Shown in pieces: positions 1-8,690 of a stretch of 14,051 bases of DNA. Each line of letters begins with the position of its first letter. Position 1 is the first letter of the stretch. Under the pieces are notes generated by a model, which had not been told where the DNA came from, ran no database searches, and was given only the letters and a program-made list of their open reading frames with translations. The DNA comes from Bolinopsis microptera (taxonomy: Eukaryota > Ctenophora > Tentaculata > Lobata > Bolinopsidae). The stretch covers positions 1 to 14,051 of the forward strand of contig NW_026971956.1 in the NCBI RefSeq assembly GCF_026151205.1. The letters are read 5' to 3'. Position numbers and translations under genes: made by a program.

Positions 1-431
1 AATTGTGCGTTGCGAGTTGGCAAGAATAGTGGATTCATCATCAGAATGCATAGCTAGGTAGCTTTGGGATGGAGAGAGTCTGTCTGAGGAAGGGTAGTGG
101 TTAATGAGGACCGAGTTTGGCTTGTGCTCGAGTTGTAATTCTGAGGAGAACCTGTCAATAACAGAAACAAGTTCAGGTGGGATAGGCTCAAGTTCTTTAG
201 GGGGCTGGGAACCAGTGTAGCTGTAGGGCTCTCCATACAGCCGGACGCTGTGGCCATTCTCTTCGATGAAGTCTCCAGAGTCCTTAAGATAACCTAGAAG
301 GTCTCCTACACTGCTCAGTTCCACGTTTGTCAGGTATAACTCTTTGTACTGCGCGTAAGGCTGTTCGGGACATTTTAGATTTCTTTTGGTGGGTGATGGA
401 ATAACAGGTCTACTACTAGTCCTTCTCCATT
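1..431 (-). CDS. AlkB-like 2OG-Fe(II) dioxygenase domain, partial
   Basis: An open minus-strand frame runs from a stop near 431 to the left edge without interruption, so about 140 residues are visible and the 3' end is outside the window. The frame contains VRLYGEPYSYTG, then a proline-rich stretch, then NSVLINHY, then HSDDEST about 17 residues later. This order matches the AlkB family: the substrate-lid segment, the NxxLxNxY strand and the HxD iron-binding pair. AlkB enzymes oxidatively demethylate nucleic acids. The second iron-binding His and the 2OG-binding Arg would lie beyond the edge. No ATG opens the frame. It may be an exon whose acceptor lies in the pyrimidine-rich stretch near 415-435 (minus strand), or an internal piece of a retroelement polyprotein, since AlkB-type domains occur in some of those. 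Domain call is fairly sure; gene context is unknown. Confidence 0.6.
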
Positions 432-1231
432 AGGTTAAAAACCCCCTTAAATCTTAACCAATAGTTCTGAGCAGGTTATACAGGTGGATAACATAAAGTT
501 ATGAATACCATATGTATACCATATAATAATATACAAATATTGTTGTGATTAAATATGAAATTTCTAACATCTTTGATTGAAATAAATTTTCGTGCACATA
601 CAGAATGAATGGTTAATAATTTAATATATATGTAGACCAAGCTCTGTGCACGGGATGCTTCCTGGAAGAATCCAGTTCTTTTAGCGGGGCACCCTACCTA
701 AAGCCAAATTGAGATATAATCTTCATATTCCTAGGGAAATAATCAGAAATCGAATACCAATCAAATAATATGATATATAGGAGTAGTAACCATATTTACT
801 ATGCAAAATGCCCCAACCACATAGTGTAAATTTATATAAAATTCAAATTCCATATCATCATTAAACCTCAATAGTCAAAATTAAATAACTTCTTATATAC
901 CTTACTGTCATACTACAAATTAATTAAACATTTGAAATCTGTTAACCAGAGAATAAATTTCTAAACCTAATGCAAGTGAAATAATTTAGATGCAATAATG
1001 AATGCCTAATGTGAGTATCATCTGTCAATGTCCTTGTAAAACAGTCTGTACAAGAGATATGAGTAACTAATATAGAAGAAAAAAACAGGAAGTTGTCGTC
1101 TGTTGAAAAATAAATAAAATATCTAGAATATAGATTAGAATATAAAATAACATTCAGTCAATGTGTCGTCAATAAACTGTACAATTATCAAATGTTAAAA
1201 CTGGGTGATACAGTCACCAAAAATAAATACT

Positions 1232-1325
1232 AAGTATAATAAGTTAATAAATTAAATGTGGTCTATAAAACTACCACTAGGTATAATAGGTCAATAAATT
1301 AAAAGTGGTTTATAAAACTACCACT
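1232..1325. repeat. 47-bp tandem duplication
   Basis: Two adjacent 47-bp units (1232-1278 and 1279-1325) differ at only a few positions. Both end in TATAAAACTACCACT. In the second unit AGTGGT faces ACCACT about 10 bp away, so it can fold into a small hairpin; in the first unit the left arm reads TGTGGT. Confidence 0.85.
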
Positions 1326-1382
1326 GTGCGAACCCCTTCTCCAGTTAAAACATATCAGTCATGTGAAAAATCAATCAGAATG

Positions 1383-1387
1383 GTAAG
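1383..1387. repeat. Target-site duplication of copia element, left copy
   Basis: GTAAG directly precedes the left LTR and is repeated directly after the right LTR at 8600-8604. Five base pairs is the usual size for Ty1/copia integrase. Confidence 0.93.
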
Positions 1388-1711
1388 TGTTATATAGAGT
1401 CTAATTGAGTCTCATTTCTTGGATCTAATTGAAATACACTTATTGAATGAAATGGTTATCAAATTGTTCATAATACACATTCATATCACAATTGTCTCAT
1501 ATTTGTATCAAGTCCCTTCTAAGTCGTTCTTATTCCTTTAGAGAGTCTTTAGTCGTGAGAAAACTCTTGAGCAGTGACATATCATAAACGTCGTAAGCCA
1601 TCCCTCCCTAGGGATTATAATAATATTAAGATATGACCATCTTATAAAATCAAACCGAAATATAAAACATATATCATAAAATATCAGTCAAGTTATATTA
1701 TCAAATCAACA
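1388..1711 (-). repeat. 3' LTR of copia element
   Basis: 324 bp, bounded by TGTT and AACA, the short inverted ends expected of LTRs. It appears identical to 8276-8599 at a constant offset of 6888 bp; I found no mismatch by eye. It is the 3' LTR because gag-pol reads leftwards. Confidence 0.95.
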
Positions 1712-1729
1712 CTCCCCCTTTTCTCTTTT
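1712..1729 (-). promoter_or_regulatory. Polypurine tract of copia element
   Basis: On the minus strand this reads AAAAGAGAAAAGGGGGAG and abuts the 3' LTR. It is a pure 18-base purine run in the position where plus-strand DNA synthesis is primed. Confidence 0.9.
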
Positions 1730-2360
1730 AAAAAGTAAAACACCTGGATAGATAATGACGGTAATGAAATTTGAAAATATGACGTAAACAAAATCTAATA
1801 TCAGTAAAAAATTGAAAGTGGTCTAAAACACAAATAATTGTAAGGTCGTGCGCGCCACAAAATAATTGCGCAGATAGATACTAGAACCAAACTATTCCCC
1901 ATCTCAAAATAAAATGCGTGCTAGTACTAAAAGATGTTTTTGCACTAAAAGCGCTCATTTACCCACTTTACAGTCAAAATCATTGCTAAAATGCAACATA
2001 GTACAAAAATATAAATGATTCCGTGTCTCAATAATATCAAATAACATGCTATATTCATTTAAACTTGGGATACAGTCCCTTAAAATAATAAAACATCTCA
2101 ATAAACACAAGTTTATAGATCATGCGGCAAATCTCATTCTGGCACAAAATTCTCATAGTATACTCGTGCTTTACTACCCGTAAAACAAATATAATCCTCT
2201 AAATCATACGCCCATCTTGTTTCAAAATAGAACATTCTAGCGTCCAAAATACAAAATATTCACGAAATATCAAGTTTCATGGCAAATTTATCGCACAAAT
2301 TTATCAATTAAATCAATCTATCACAGTCTTTAAAAAATTCAATACTAATCTTACAAGATC
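1730..2360 (-). other. 3' untranslated region of copia element
   Basis: About 630 bp lie between the pol stop codon and the purine tract. The stretch is AT-rich with stops in every frame and no recognisable env-like or accessory gene. It is long for a copia element. A short GC-richer patch near 1848-1870 (GTGCGCGCCAC) is the only departure from the background. Confidence 0.6.
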
Positions 2361-2558
2361 TTAGAAAACAAATTCACTAATATTACCAGTCTCTACGGCT
2401 AAACAAAGATTCCGGGGATCTGCAGTTCCTTTGGTTAAGCTGTCTGCCAGCTGTAGTTTAGTCTCAGTCCACATCATCTGCAGTCCTTCTTTCACAAAAG
2501 CTTCTTGAATCACAGCCATGTTCATCCTCAGTCTGTGTTCTGTGCACTGTTTTGTGGA
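2361..2558 (-). pseudogene. pol: Copia pol, severed C-terminal part of RNase H
   Basis: A minus-strand frame of 65 codons plus a TAA stop carries the end of a copia RNase H: a short Ser-Thr-Lys start, a helix-rich middle, then QLADSLTKGTAD near 2425-2450. The Asp of the LAD motif (codon at 2442-2444) is the last acidic active-site residue of this RNase H type. The reading phase and the residues expected next match the point where the main gag-pol frame is lost at 4022, so this is the same gene cut by the element at 2563-4021. It is not translated with the rest of pol in this copy. Confidence 0.88.
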
Positions 2559-2562
2559 ATTA
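2559..2562. repeat. Short target duplication of nested element, left copy
   Basis: ATTA here and at 4022-4025 flanks the nested element. The uninterrupted target is inferred from the RNase H reading frame. Because ATTA overlaps both the target sequence and the first tandem unit, the duplication could be 1-4 bp; this is short for a LINE. Confidence 0.6.
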
Positions 2563-2673
2563 CAATCTTTTATTCAGTTACAATCTTTTATTCAGTTACA
2601 ATCTTTTATTCTCAGTTACAATCTTTTATTCTCAGTTACAATCTTTTATTCTCAGTTACAATCTTTTATTCTA
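2561..2673 (+). repeat. 18/20-bp tandem repeats at 5' end of nested element
   Basis: Six units start at 2561, 2579, 2597, 2617, 2637 and 2657. The first two are 18 bp long and the next three are 20 bp, as TACAATCTTTTATTCTCAGT; the 18-bp form lacks a CT or TC. The last is partial. The array starts exactly at the insertion junction and ends about 95 bp before the ORF start, so it is the 5' end of the inserted element. Tandem 5' monomers can act as promoters in some LINE families; such a role here is inference. Confidence 0.85.
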
Positions 2674-2768
2674 GCTTTTGCAACATTTTAATTGCTCTCT
2701 TATCGGTAGTGTTATCTCAACTTGCTGTTACACCGACACGTCGTGCTGTACGCCTTGGCTTTTGTAAA

Positions 2769-3608
2769 ATGGATTTTTCCGTCGAACATCTGAACAGATT
2801 TGAAAAGGAGCTATCGTCAGCGATGAATGAGATTTTGAAGATGTCAAAAGCACAAAGCGTTACAGAACTGAATCATGCGAGATTAATGGCTGTAAATAAA
2901 GATCCCTTGGCTACTGCAGTTGAAAATCTTTCTAAGCTAATGACTAGTAATCTTGAACTTTGTAAATGTGCAGCCAGTACGATAGACAAACTTAAATCAG
3001 ATCAGCTGAACTATCAGAAAGACCAGATTAAACAGCAACAGGAGCAACTCGACTCTTTTAAAACAACTGTTCATACCGAGATGAAGACAGCGTGGAGCGA
3101 TATCGTGAAGAAGAACTGCGAGACAACTACAAGTACTCCGTCGATCAACAGTATAAAAACAGCTGTGAAAACCGTAGTTGAAGACGACATCCGTAGTAAG
3201 AATTTCATTATCTACGGTGTACCGGAGAATTATTCCCCTGATCCACACTTAGTGGCAGAAGAAGTGATCGAATTGATTTGGGAATCCTCAGGGTGTGATC
3301 CTAAAGTTGTGGCAGCGAATTCTATCGGGACTAAAACAACTTCAGGCAGTGGTAAACCGAGACCAATAAAAGTGACATTGGCTTGCGCGGAATCAGTAAA
3401 AATGGTTCTTGCTCGAGCAAGAAATCTGAAGAAATCTAAATGTACAGCGTACCACACATGGTACATCACACCTGACAGAAGCAAGGAGGAGAGAGCAGCT
3501 CATCAGAAACTTGTTGTCAAAGTAAAGGAAATGATCACTGATGAGCCAACAAAGTATCATTATATTAGAGACGGCAAGATTTTCAGTGTAGATAAGGTTA
3601 AGGTGTAA
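2769..3608 (+). CDS. ORF1-like coiled-coil/RRM-like RNA-binding protein of nested element
   Basis: The frame is open further upstream, but that part is antisense copia and tandem repeat, and has no ATG. The first ATG (2769) has A at -3 and G at +4, a good Kozak context, giving 279 residues. Residues about 1-115 are Leu/Glu/Lys/Gln-rich with a KDQIKQQQEQLD segment, likely a coiled coil. Residues about 140-275 hold a compact domain: SKNFIIYGVPE, then RPIKVTLA, an alternating Lys/Arg helix, YITPDRSKEERAAH, and YHYIRDGKIFSVDKV at the end. This arrangement resembles the RRM-like plus C-terminal region of ORF1 proteins in many animal non-LTR retrotransposons, which bind element RNA and act as chaperones. 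No zinc knuckle is seen. The frame is fully intact, unlike the pol it interrupts. The family match is from memory of its pattern, not a search. Confidence 0.7.
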   Translation: MDFSVEHLNRFEKELSSAMNEILKMSKAQSVTELNHARLMAVNKDPLATAVENLSKLMTSNLELCKCAASTIDKLKSDQLNYQKDQIKQQQEQLDSFKTTVHTEMKTAWSDIVKKNCETTTSTPSINSIKTAVKTVVEDDIRSKNFIIYGVPENYSPDPHLVAEEVIELIWESSGCDPKVVAANSIGTKTTSGSGKPRPIKVTLACAESVKMVLARARNLKKSKCTAYHTWYITPDRSKEERAAHQKLVVKVKEMITDEPTKYHYIRDGKIFSVDKVKV

Positions 3609-4021
3609 CATTCGGTGTTTTTGATATCTACATAATTTAAATGTGTGTATGGCTCTTATTTATGGCTGTTGCGTGTATTTGTTGATTACGGCTAATAACG
3701 AGGAACTTTTAATTGTGAGTTAAAAAACTGCAACCGTGATTGTAACTCAGGTATGTGATGACTTGTGGAGCACACATCGCTGAATAGCAATCGCGAAGCA
3801 GGTCTCACCAAGGCTAGGTATATTTAGGGTTTTTTATTTTTCTGAGGACACTTTGCCAGTAGTTTAACTTTTTGTGTTGTGTGCTACGGTACAGTGTTTC
3901 AATTTTTGGATATAGTGGTATGTTCTATCTTTCTATTTATTTATCTAATTCTAATGTAATATTTCAATATTATAGTAAACATTAACCAGTGTACCAAAAG
4001 CTGGTCCCCAAACAAACAAAC
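3609..4021 (+). other. 3' untranslated region and tail of nested element
   Basis: No frame of note follows the ORF stop. The region contains T-rich blocks near 3825-3850 and 3920-3950. It ends in a stem-loop, CCCC and three CAAA units, directly against the copia target site. There is no trace of ORF2. Confidence 0.6.
3985..4005 (+). repeat. 3'-terminal stem-loop of nested element
   Basis: ACCAG (3985-3989) pairs with CTGGT (4001-4005) across an 11-base loop, followed by CCCC and the CAAA tail. The flanking AGTAAACATT (3974-3983) and CCCCAA are shared with the copy in GLE1 intron 9. LINE reverse transcriptases often recognise such 3' stem-loops. Confidence 0.65.
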
Positions 4022-4025
4022 ATTA
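4022..4025. repeat. Short target duplication of nested element, right copy
   Basis: ATTA, matching 2559-2562. From this point leftward copia homology is lost; from here rightward the gag-pol frame is continuous. Confidence 0.6.
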
Positions 4026-7000
4026 ATGCTATCTACCAGCTGCCTGCTGTCAGAAACTCCAACTAGACTGATAACTTGAGAATCACTGTCTCCGAAAATA
4101 ACTTCACTCAGTATTGCTCTAATATAGATGGCTGCACTGAGTGCATCCTGGAATGCTAACGTTTCAGCTCCTAGAACTGATTGCACTTTCCTCTTGATCT
4201 TGTTAGCAGACCAATCAACAACACCACAAATACCATGATCATCAGTTAAGAATATCACATATCCTCTCCCTGAGTCTGTCTTATCTTTTCCAAGATTCCC
4301 CAAGCTTGCATCAGCATAAAACACTATCTTCAAACCTCCTTTCTTGATATCCAACTTGTTGAATCTAATGTTCTTGGGTCCATCTGGAATCTTCTTCACA
4401 ACCTTATTAAGTGACATCAAATTGCGAACTGTTGGTTTCTTGTTGTACATACTATGCTCCATAGTATCAAAGGTAAGATCAGGTCTTGTCTGACAAGAAA
4501 GCCAAAGAAGCTTTCCAAGAAGTTTCTGGTAAAGGGTAACTTCATTCTTGTCCAGTAGATCATCCAGCTGGTTCTTCCTCAGACTTTGCAACTCCACTCT
4601 TTTGATCTCCTTAGCATAGCTTCTCTGATCCACTGTAATGTGGTCTGTGGATTGTTCAATGTTCCAGCCAAGATACTCAAATATCCCAGCTACCATTCTA
4701 CTGATCTTGAACTTATCAGCAAGTTTCGCAATCACGTTGTTTTTAAATTTGGTAGTACCCCCAAATATTATGTCATCAACATGTGTCACTAATACTCCTT
4801 GGAACTTGTTTTCTTCATAAAACATAAACAAGGATTTGTCTAGCTTAGACATAGTACAATTTAAGTCTATCAACGTTTGTTTCAGCGTCAGATACCACTG
4901 TCTTGAGGAGTCTTCTAGTCCATACATAGGCTTATTCAGCTGCCATAAAACTCCACTTTTCCTTATATCACTTGGTGGTCTCACTAAAACATCTCTCATC
5001 ATTGCATCTGCTTGAAGAAATGCTGCTGCAATGTCTAAAGCTTCCAGTTTCCAACCATGTGAAGCTGTCAACATCAACATGATCCTCTTACTGGCTGCTG
5101 CTGCTGTGGGTGAGTCTGTCACATTACTCTTCATCTCTTCAAACCCACGAGCTACTAACCTAGCTTTAGTCTTGTTTCCTTTCTGTGTCACCACCCATTT
5201 GGTTGACACTGCAAACTGACCTCTGTCTTTCACTTCTAGATAAACTGAATACTCTTTGAATCTATCCAGTTCAGCGGTCTTTGCTTTCTGTACTTCTGCG
5301 TCTACTGTCTTGGTCAAATAGACAGTATCTTTTTCTGTCAGCTGTCCCGACTTTATTTGAGTTTCAACACTAATTTCATCACTACTCTCAACAGGAGATT
5401 GGCTCTGATTTCCAATATTTTCTCCCTGTTCCTCCTGATTCTGACTCTGATTTTCAGTCTCAGGTTTCTCTAACTCTTGAGGCAGACTCTGCTTTTCAAC
5501 TTCAAAATCTGTCTCCTCTCCCTCAATAACTTGAGTATAGCTTTGTGCCTCACGAGGATCATTCTGTACCTCTTCAGGATGGCTTCCCAATTCACTCTCA
5601 TTAGGGTCTGGAACCACATTAGTTCCCCTATCAATGGGGTCTTTGTCTTCATCAGAATTCTCTGAACTCGTATCACATTCCTCCTCTGCTTCCAACATCG
5701 GGGTTCCTCTGTGATCACCTTCCTGACACGGTGACTTTCTGTCGTCACTTACAGGTAAAGACTTCCCAATTACTCCCAACTTTTCTCTGGCTTCATCTCT
5801 CAGTATCATTTTCACTCTGCTAGGATTTATTTTCACAACACGACCAAAATTCCAAATCAATACTTGGTTCCCCAACTGACCAACTACAGTTGCTGGTCCC
5901 ACGAAGTTTCCTTCTTCTCTTTTCCAATATACCTCGTCTCCAGGAACAAATTTAGCTGTGGTATCCTGGTAAATCCTCTGTTTAAACGCTCTCTTCAGTC
6001 TATCGCTGTTCTGTATCTCCATAAATGCTTTCCTACTCGTGTGCATCGCGTTCAAATGTTCTGCCACAACTCTACTACTTGTGCTTTCGTTTAGCATTGA
6101 AAGACTTTCGGTATTCAAAATATCCGGTATAACAGGATTTCTCCCGAACACAAGGAAATGAGGAGAAAAACCATAGATGTTACTTAAAGTGTTTTTGGCA
6201 TTCATTGCCCAGCAGCAGGCTACTCCTCTGTTACATCCAGTACTGTTCATAACTTTGTCTATCATCTGTCCAATTATTGCATTGTGTCTTTCAACAATAC
6301 CCTGGCACCACGGTGACTCACTCGGCGAGGTCTGCAACTGTATACCAAATTGCATGCATAACTCCATAAATTCATGGTTAATGAATTCGCCCCCATTGTC
6401 ACTTATAAATTTTGCTGGTCTGCCGAATATGCTTATCCATATTTGAAACAATTTCTCTACAATCTCATTAGCAGATTTCGATTTGATAGGCACAACTCCT
6501 GAATACCTCGTCAGAGTGTCTACAGCATGTAGAATAAGAGATTTATCTGATAGTTGTTTCAAATCTAATGCTACAACATCATTGAAAATCTTTCCTTGAG
6601 GTAAAGCTACTCTCCTCCTAGGTGATTCTCTCTTGTGTTTCATACAAACTTCACATGACTTGTCCAACCTCCATAGTTCTTCTATGATCTCTTTCCTGTC
6701 TGGAAGAGTTGATTGTTTCACAATCTCACTAATCTTAGCACTGCTTGCGTGTGCAAAGTACCTATGGATATGTTCGGCTCTCTGTCTCGGAGTCTTTTGA
6801 GAACTCAACAGCATGAAAATTCTTTGACAATCTTTGCAGGTAACGTCCTTGCATTCTTTCTCTACTGCATTGGATCTACCAATCGCCACAGCAACATGAC
6901 CTGAATCTGTCTTGATGAGATCCTGGTTGTTCTTTTCTATCCAAAACTTGACATTCTTAAGATCTATGATGCATTTCATCTTTTCCATTGCATCTCTAGA

Positions 7001-8167
7001 CAATAGTAGGGGAATATTCTGTTGTATCATATGTGTCCTTAGTAACATATCATGTCCACACAGCCTTATCGGTATGATCTTCATAGTTTTAGAAGCAACA
7101 CTCTTACCGTCACCAAATCTGAAAATCTTCTCACACTTCTCCTCTCTGACTTCTAGTTTTTCTGCAGGAGTGAGGGATTCAAGGAAAATGTTATACCATG
7201 ATTCACCACATACAGTAGATGGTGCTCCTGTGTCTAGAAGTGCCATGTTCGCAACAGACGAAGCAAAATAAAGATCCTCTTCTGATTCTTCAAAATCAGT
7301 TTCTAATAGTTGTGATACAAAGTATGTCATCTTTGTACTCTTCAGCTTAGGACAATCTTTCCTCCAGTGATATTCAGAGTAGCATTCAGAACACTTACTG
7401 ACTTTACCATTCCTCTGTAAAGGATTCTTCTTATTCCCTGTTCTGCTTGGACTACCAGGTCTTCTAGGTTCGTTGCCATAGTACTTCTTGTTCACGTAAG
7501 GTTTGTTGTTGTATCCATAGTAACAATCTTCATTTTCATTAAAGAAAGGTTGTTCTTCTTTTATTTTTAAAGAAGGGTCAAACTCTATTGTACTATTGCT
7601 CACTGTGCTGGCAGTTTTCACTTTTCTATCACCATAGATTCTCTTCAACACATCAATAATGGCATCTGAAGTAAGTTCAGTTAAGTGAGCTCTCACCATA
7701 AGCTCTTCAGATTCTACAAGATTCGCATGCTTCATCAATCTGTATGCTAATATACTGTCAGAACAGTCCTTTTTAGCGTTGTTGTCACCCACTGGCATAT
7801 ATTCCTCCACAAGTCTTTTCATTCTGGTAAACTCATCTAGATATTTCATAATGGACATGTCTTCTCTTCGTTTAAAACATTCCAACTTCTCAATCGCTGT
7901 GAAAACCCCCTCCACAGTATTAGCGAGGCATATCTTATCTAGTTCTTTGATCAGTACTTTGACGCTTCCGGTTACGTTCATCTCAGTAACAGTGAGTCTA
8001 GAAAACAATTCAGCAGAAATCACTTTACACCTGATGCTAACAGCTAACTTTAGCCCACGCTTCGCGTCATCCAAAGTGGTGAGAATCTCCCAAGCTTCAA
8101 CTTTCTTCTTAAACAGGGGATAGTCTTCTTTGTCCAACAGCATTGGTACACTTTGCTTTTCTCCCAT
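4022..8167 (-). pseudogene. gag-pol: Copia gag-pol polyprotein, interrupted in RNase H
   Basis: ATG at 8167 opens 1382 continuous codons up to the insertion; a further 26 or so codons read into the inserted element before a stop at about 3941. Domains: Gag at 1-250; a CCHC zinc knuckle with C259, C262, H267, C272; aspartic protease DTG at 312-314; integrase zinc finger H468/H473/C505/C508 and catalytic D535, D590, E626 (35 residues between the last two); an acidic Glu/Ser/Gln linker at about 820-940; reverse transcriptase with D1045 and HVDD at 1129-1132; RNase H with D1286, E1335, D1373. The protein would replicate and integrate the element inside cytoplasmic particles. The catalytic box is HVDD, not YVDD. 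There is no internal stop or frameshift, so decay is limited to the nested insertion, which removes the last RNase H Asp. The missing part lies at 2361-2558. Confidence 0.95.
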
Positions 8168-8266
8168 AACATAAGAACCTATAAAATGTTATTAGAAAAC
8201 TTCCAACAAATCCTAGCTCTTGACACAAATACTGAGCATAACAATCAATAACGATTCAAAAACTTC
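8168..8266 (-). other. Copia leader between primer site and gag
   Basis: About 100 bp of untranslated leader between the primer-binding site and the gag ATG. No packaging motif can be identified by eye. Confidence 0.5.
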
Positions 8267-8275
8267 CTGCTACCA
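8267..8275 (-). promoter_or_regulatory. Primer-binding site, initiator tRNA-Met type
   Basis: On the minus strand TGGTAGCAG directly follows the 5' LTR with no spacer. It is complementary to the last nine bases of animal initiator tRNA-Met, including CCA; the tenth base does not match. This implies priming from the tRNA 3' end, not from an internal half-tRNA as in Drosophila copia. Confidence 0.8.
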
Positions 8276-8599
8276 TGTTATATAGAGTCTAATTGAGTCT
8301 CATTTCTTGGATCTAATTGAAATACACTTATTGAATGAAATGGTTATCAAATTGTTCATAATACACATTCATATCACAATTGTCTCATATTTGTATCAAG
8401 TCCCTTCTAAGTCGTTCTTATTCCTTTAGAGAGTCTTTAGTCGTGAGAAAACTCTTGAGCAGTGACATATCATAAACGTCGTAAGCCATCCCTCCCTAGG
8501 GATTATAATAATATTAAGATATGACCATCTTATAAAATCAAACCGAAATATAAAACATATATCATAAAATATCAGTCAAGTTATATTATCAAATCAACA
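8276..8599 (-). repeat. 5' LTR of copia element
   Basis: 324 bp, apparently identical to 1388-1711, bounded by TGTT and AACA. As the 5' LTR it should carry the promoter. A TATA-like TTTTATAAG occurs on the minus strand near 8530-8538, but the transcription start cannot be set from the sequence. Confidence 0.95.
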
Positions 8600-8604
8600 G
8601 TAAG
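8600..8604. repeat. Target-site duplication of copia element, right copy
   Basis: GTAAG, matching 1383-1387. Confidence 0.93.
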
Positions 8605-8690
8605 GTGGTAAAAAAGGGAATATCCTTTCGATACATCAATTATATATGCCTCAGATTTAAAATAATTAGAAGATACTTAGTTATCGTCGA

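Larger units (their letters stand above)
432..1387. other. AT-rich non-coding stretch
   Basis: No long open frame, RNA gene or transposon end is recognisable here. The sequence is strongly AT-rich with many short A/T runs. The only clear structure is the tandem duplication at 1232-1325. It may be intron or spacer upstream (minus strand) of the AlkB-like frame. Confidence 0.5.
2563..4021 (+). mobile_element. Nested ORF1-only LINE-like retroelement (about 1.46 kb)
   Basis: This block interrupts the copia RNase H gene in antisense. In order it has tandem 18/20-bp repeats, a 279-codon ORF1-like gene (2769-3608), about 400 bp of untranslated sequence, a hairpin (3985-4005) and a CAAACAAACAAAC tail at the right junction. 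There are no terminal inverted repeats, and a simple-sequence tail at one end points to target-primed reverse transcription. No endonuclease or reverse transcriptase frame is present, so it would be a non-autonomous half-LINE, comparable in layout to mammalian HAL1. The same tail sequence recurs in GLE1 intron 9. The boundaries are firm because copia pol resumes on both sides; the LINE class is inferred. Confidence 0.72.
1388..8599 (-). mobile_element. Ty1/copia LTR retrotransposon with a nested insertion
   Basis: The element reads on the minus strand: 5' LTR at 8599-8276, primer-binding site, about 100-bp leader, gag-pol from 8167, a 3' untranslated region of about 630 bp, purine tract, then 3' LTR at 1711-1388. 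It is flanked by GTAAG on both sides. Total length is 7212 bp, of which about 1.46 kb is a later plus-strand insertion, leaving about 5.75 kb, a normal copia size. The domain order protease, integrase, reverse transcriptase, RNase H (integrase before RT) defines Ty1/copia rather than Ty3/gypsy. The two LTRs appear identical, so integration was recent. RNase H is split by the insertion, so this copy should not be autonomous. Confidence 0.95.

Noticed and set aside
54-257. 67-codon minus-strand ORF starting with ATG near the left edge
   Set aside because: A shadow frame over the AlkB-like frame, which has the recognisable motifs.
2505-2768. Upstream extension of the nested ORF, as a longer 367-codon protein with a hydrophobic N-terminus
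   Set aside because: It starts at TTG, not ATG. The first part is antisense copia RNase H and the FYSVTIFYS-like repeats are only a translation of the tandem DNA repeats.
3941-4021. The last 26 or so codons of the long gag-pol frame as a true C-terminus
   Set aside because: They read through the nested element's tail; the genuine RNase H end lies at 2361-2558.
2563-4021. Nested block as an antisense accessory gene belonging to the copia element
   Set aside because: It splits RNase H between its active-site residues, has a short flanking duplication and a retroposon-type tail, so a later insertion is simpler.
5470-5748. Minus-strand 92-codon frame inside gag-pol
   Set aside because: A frame-shifted shadow of the acidic integrase-RT linker with no family resemblance.
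6912-7271. Plus-strand frames of 76-119 codons opposite gag-pol
   Set aside because: Antisense shadows of a conserved coding frame; no domain pattern.
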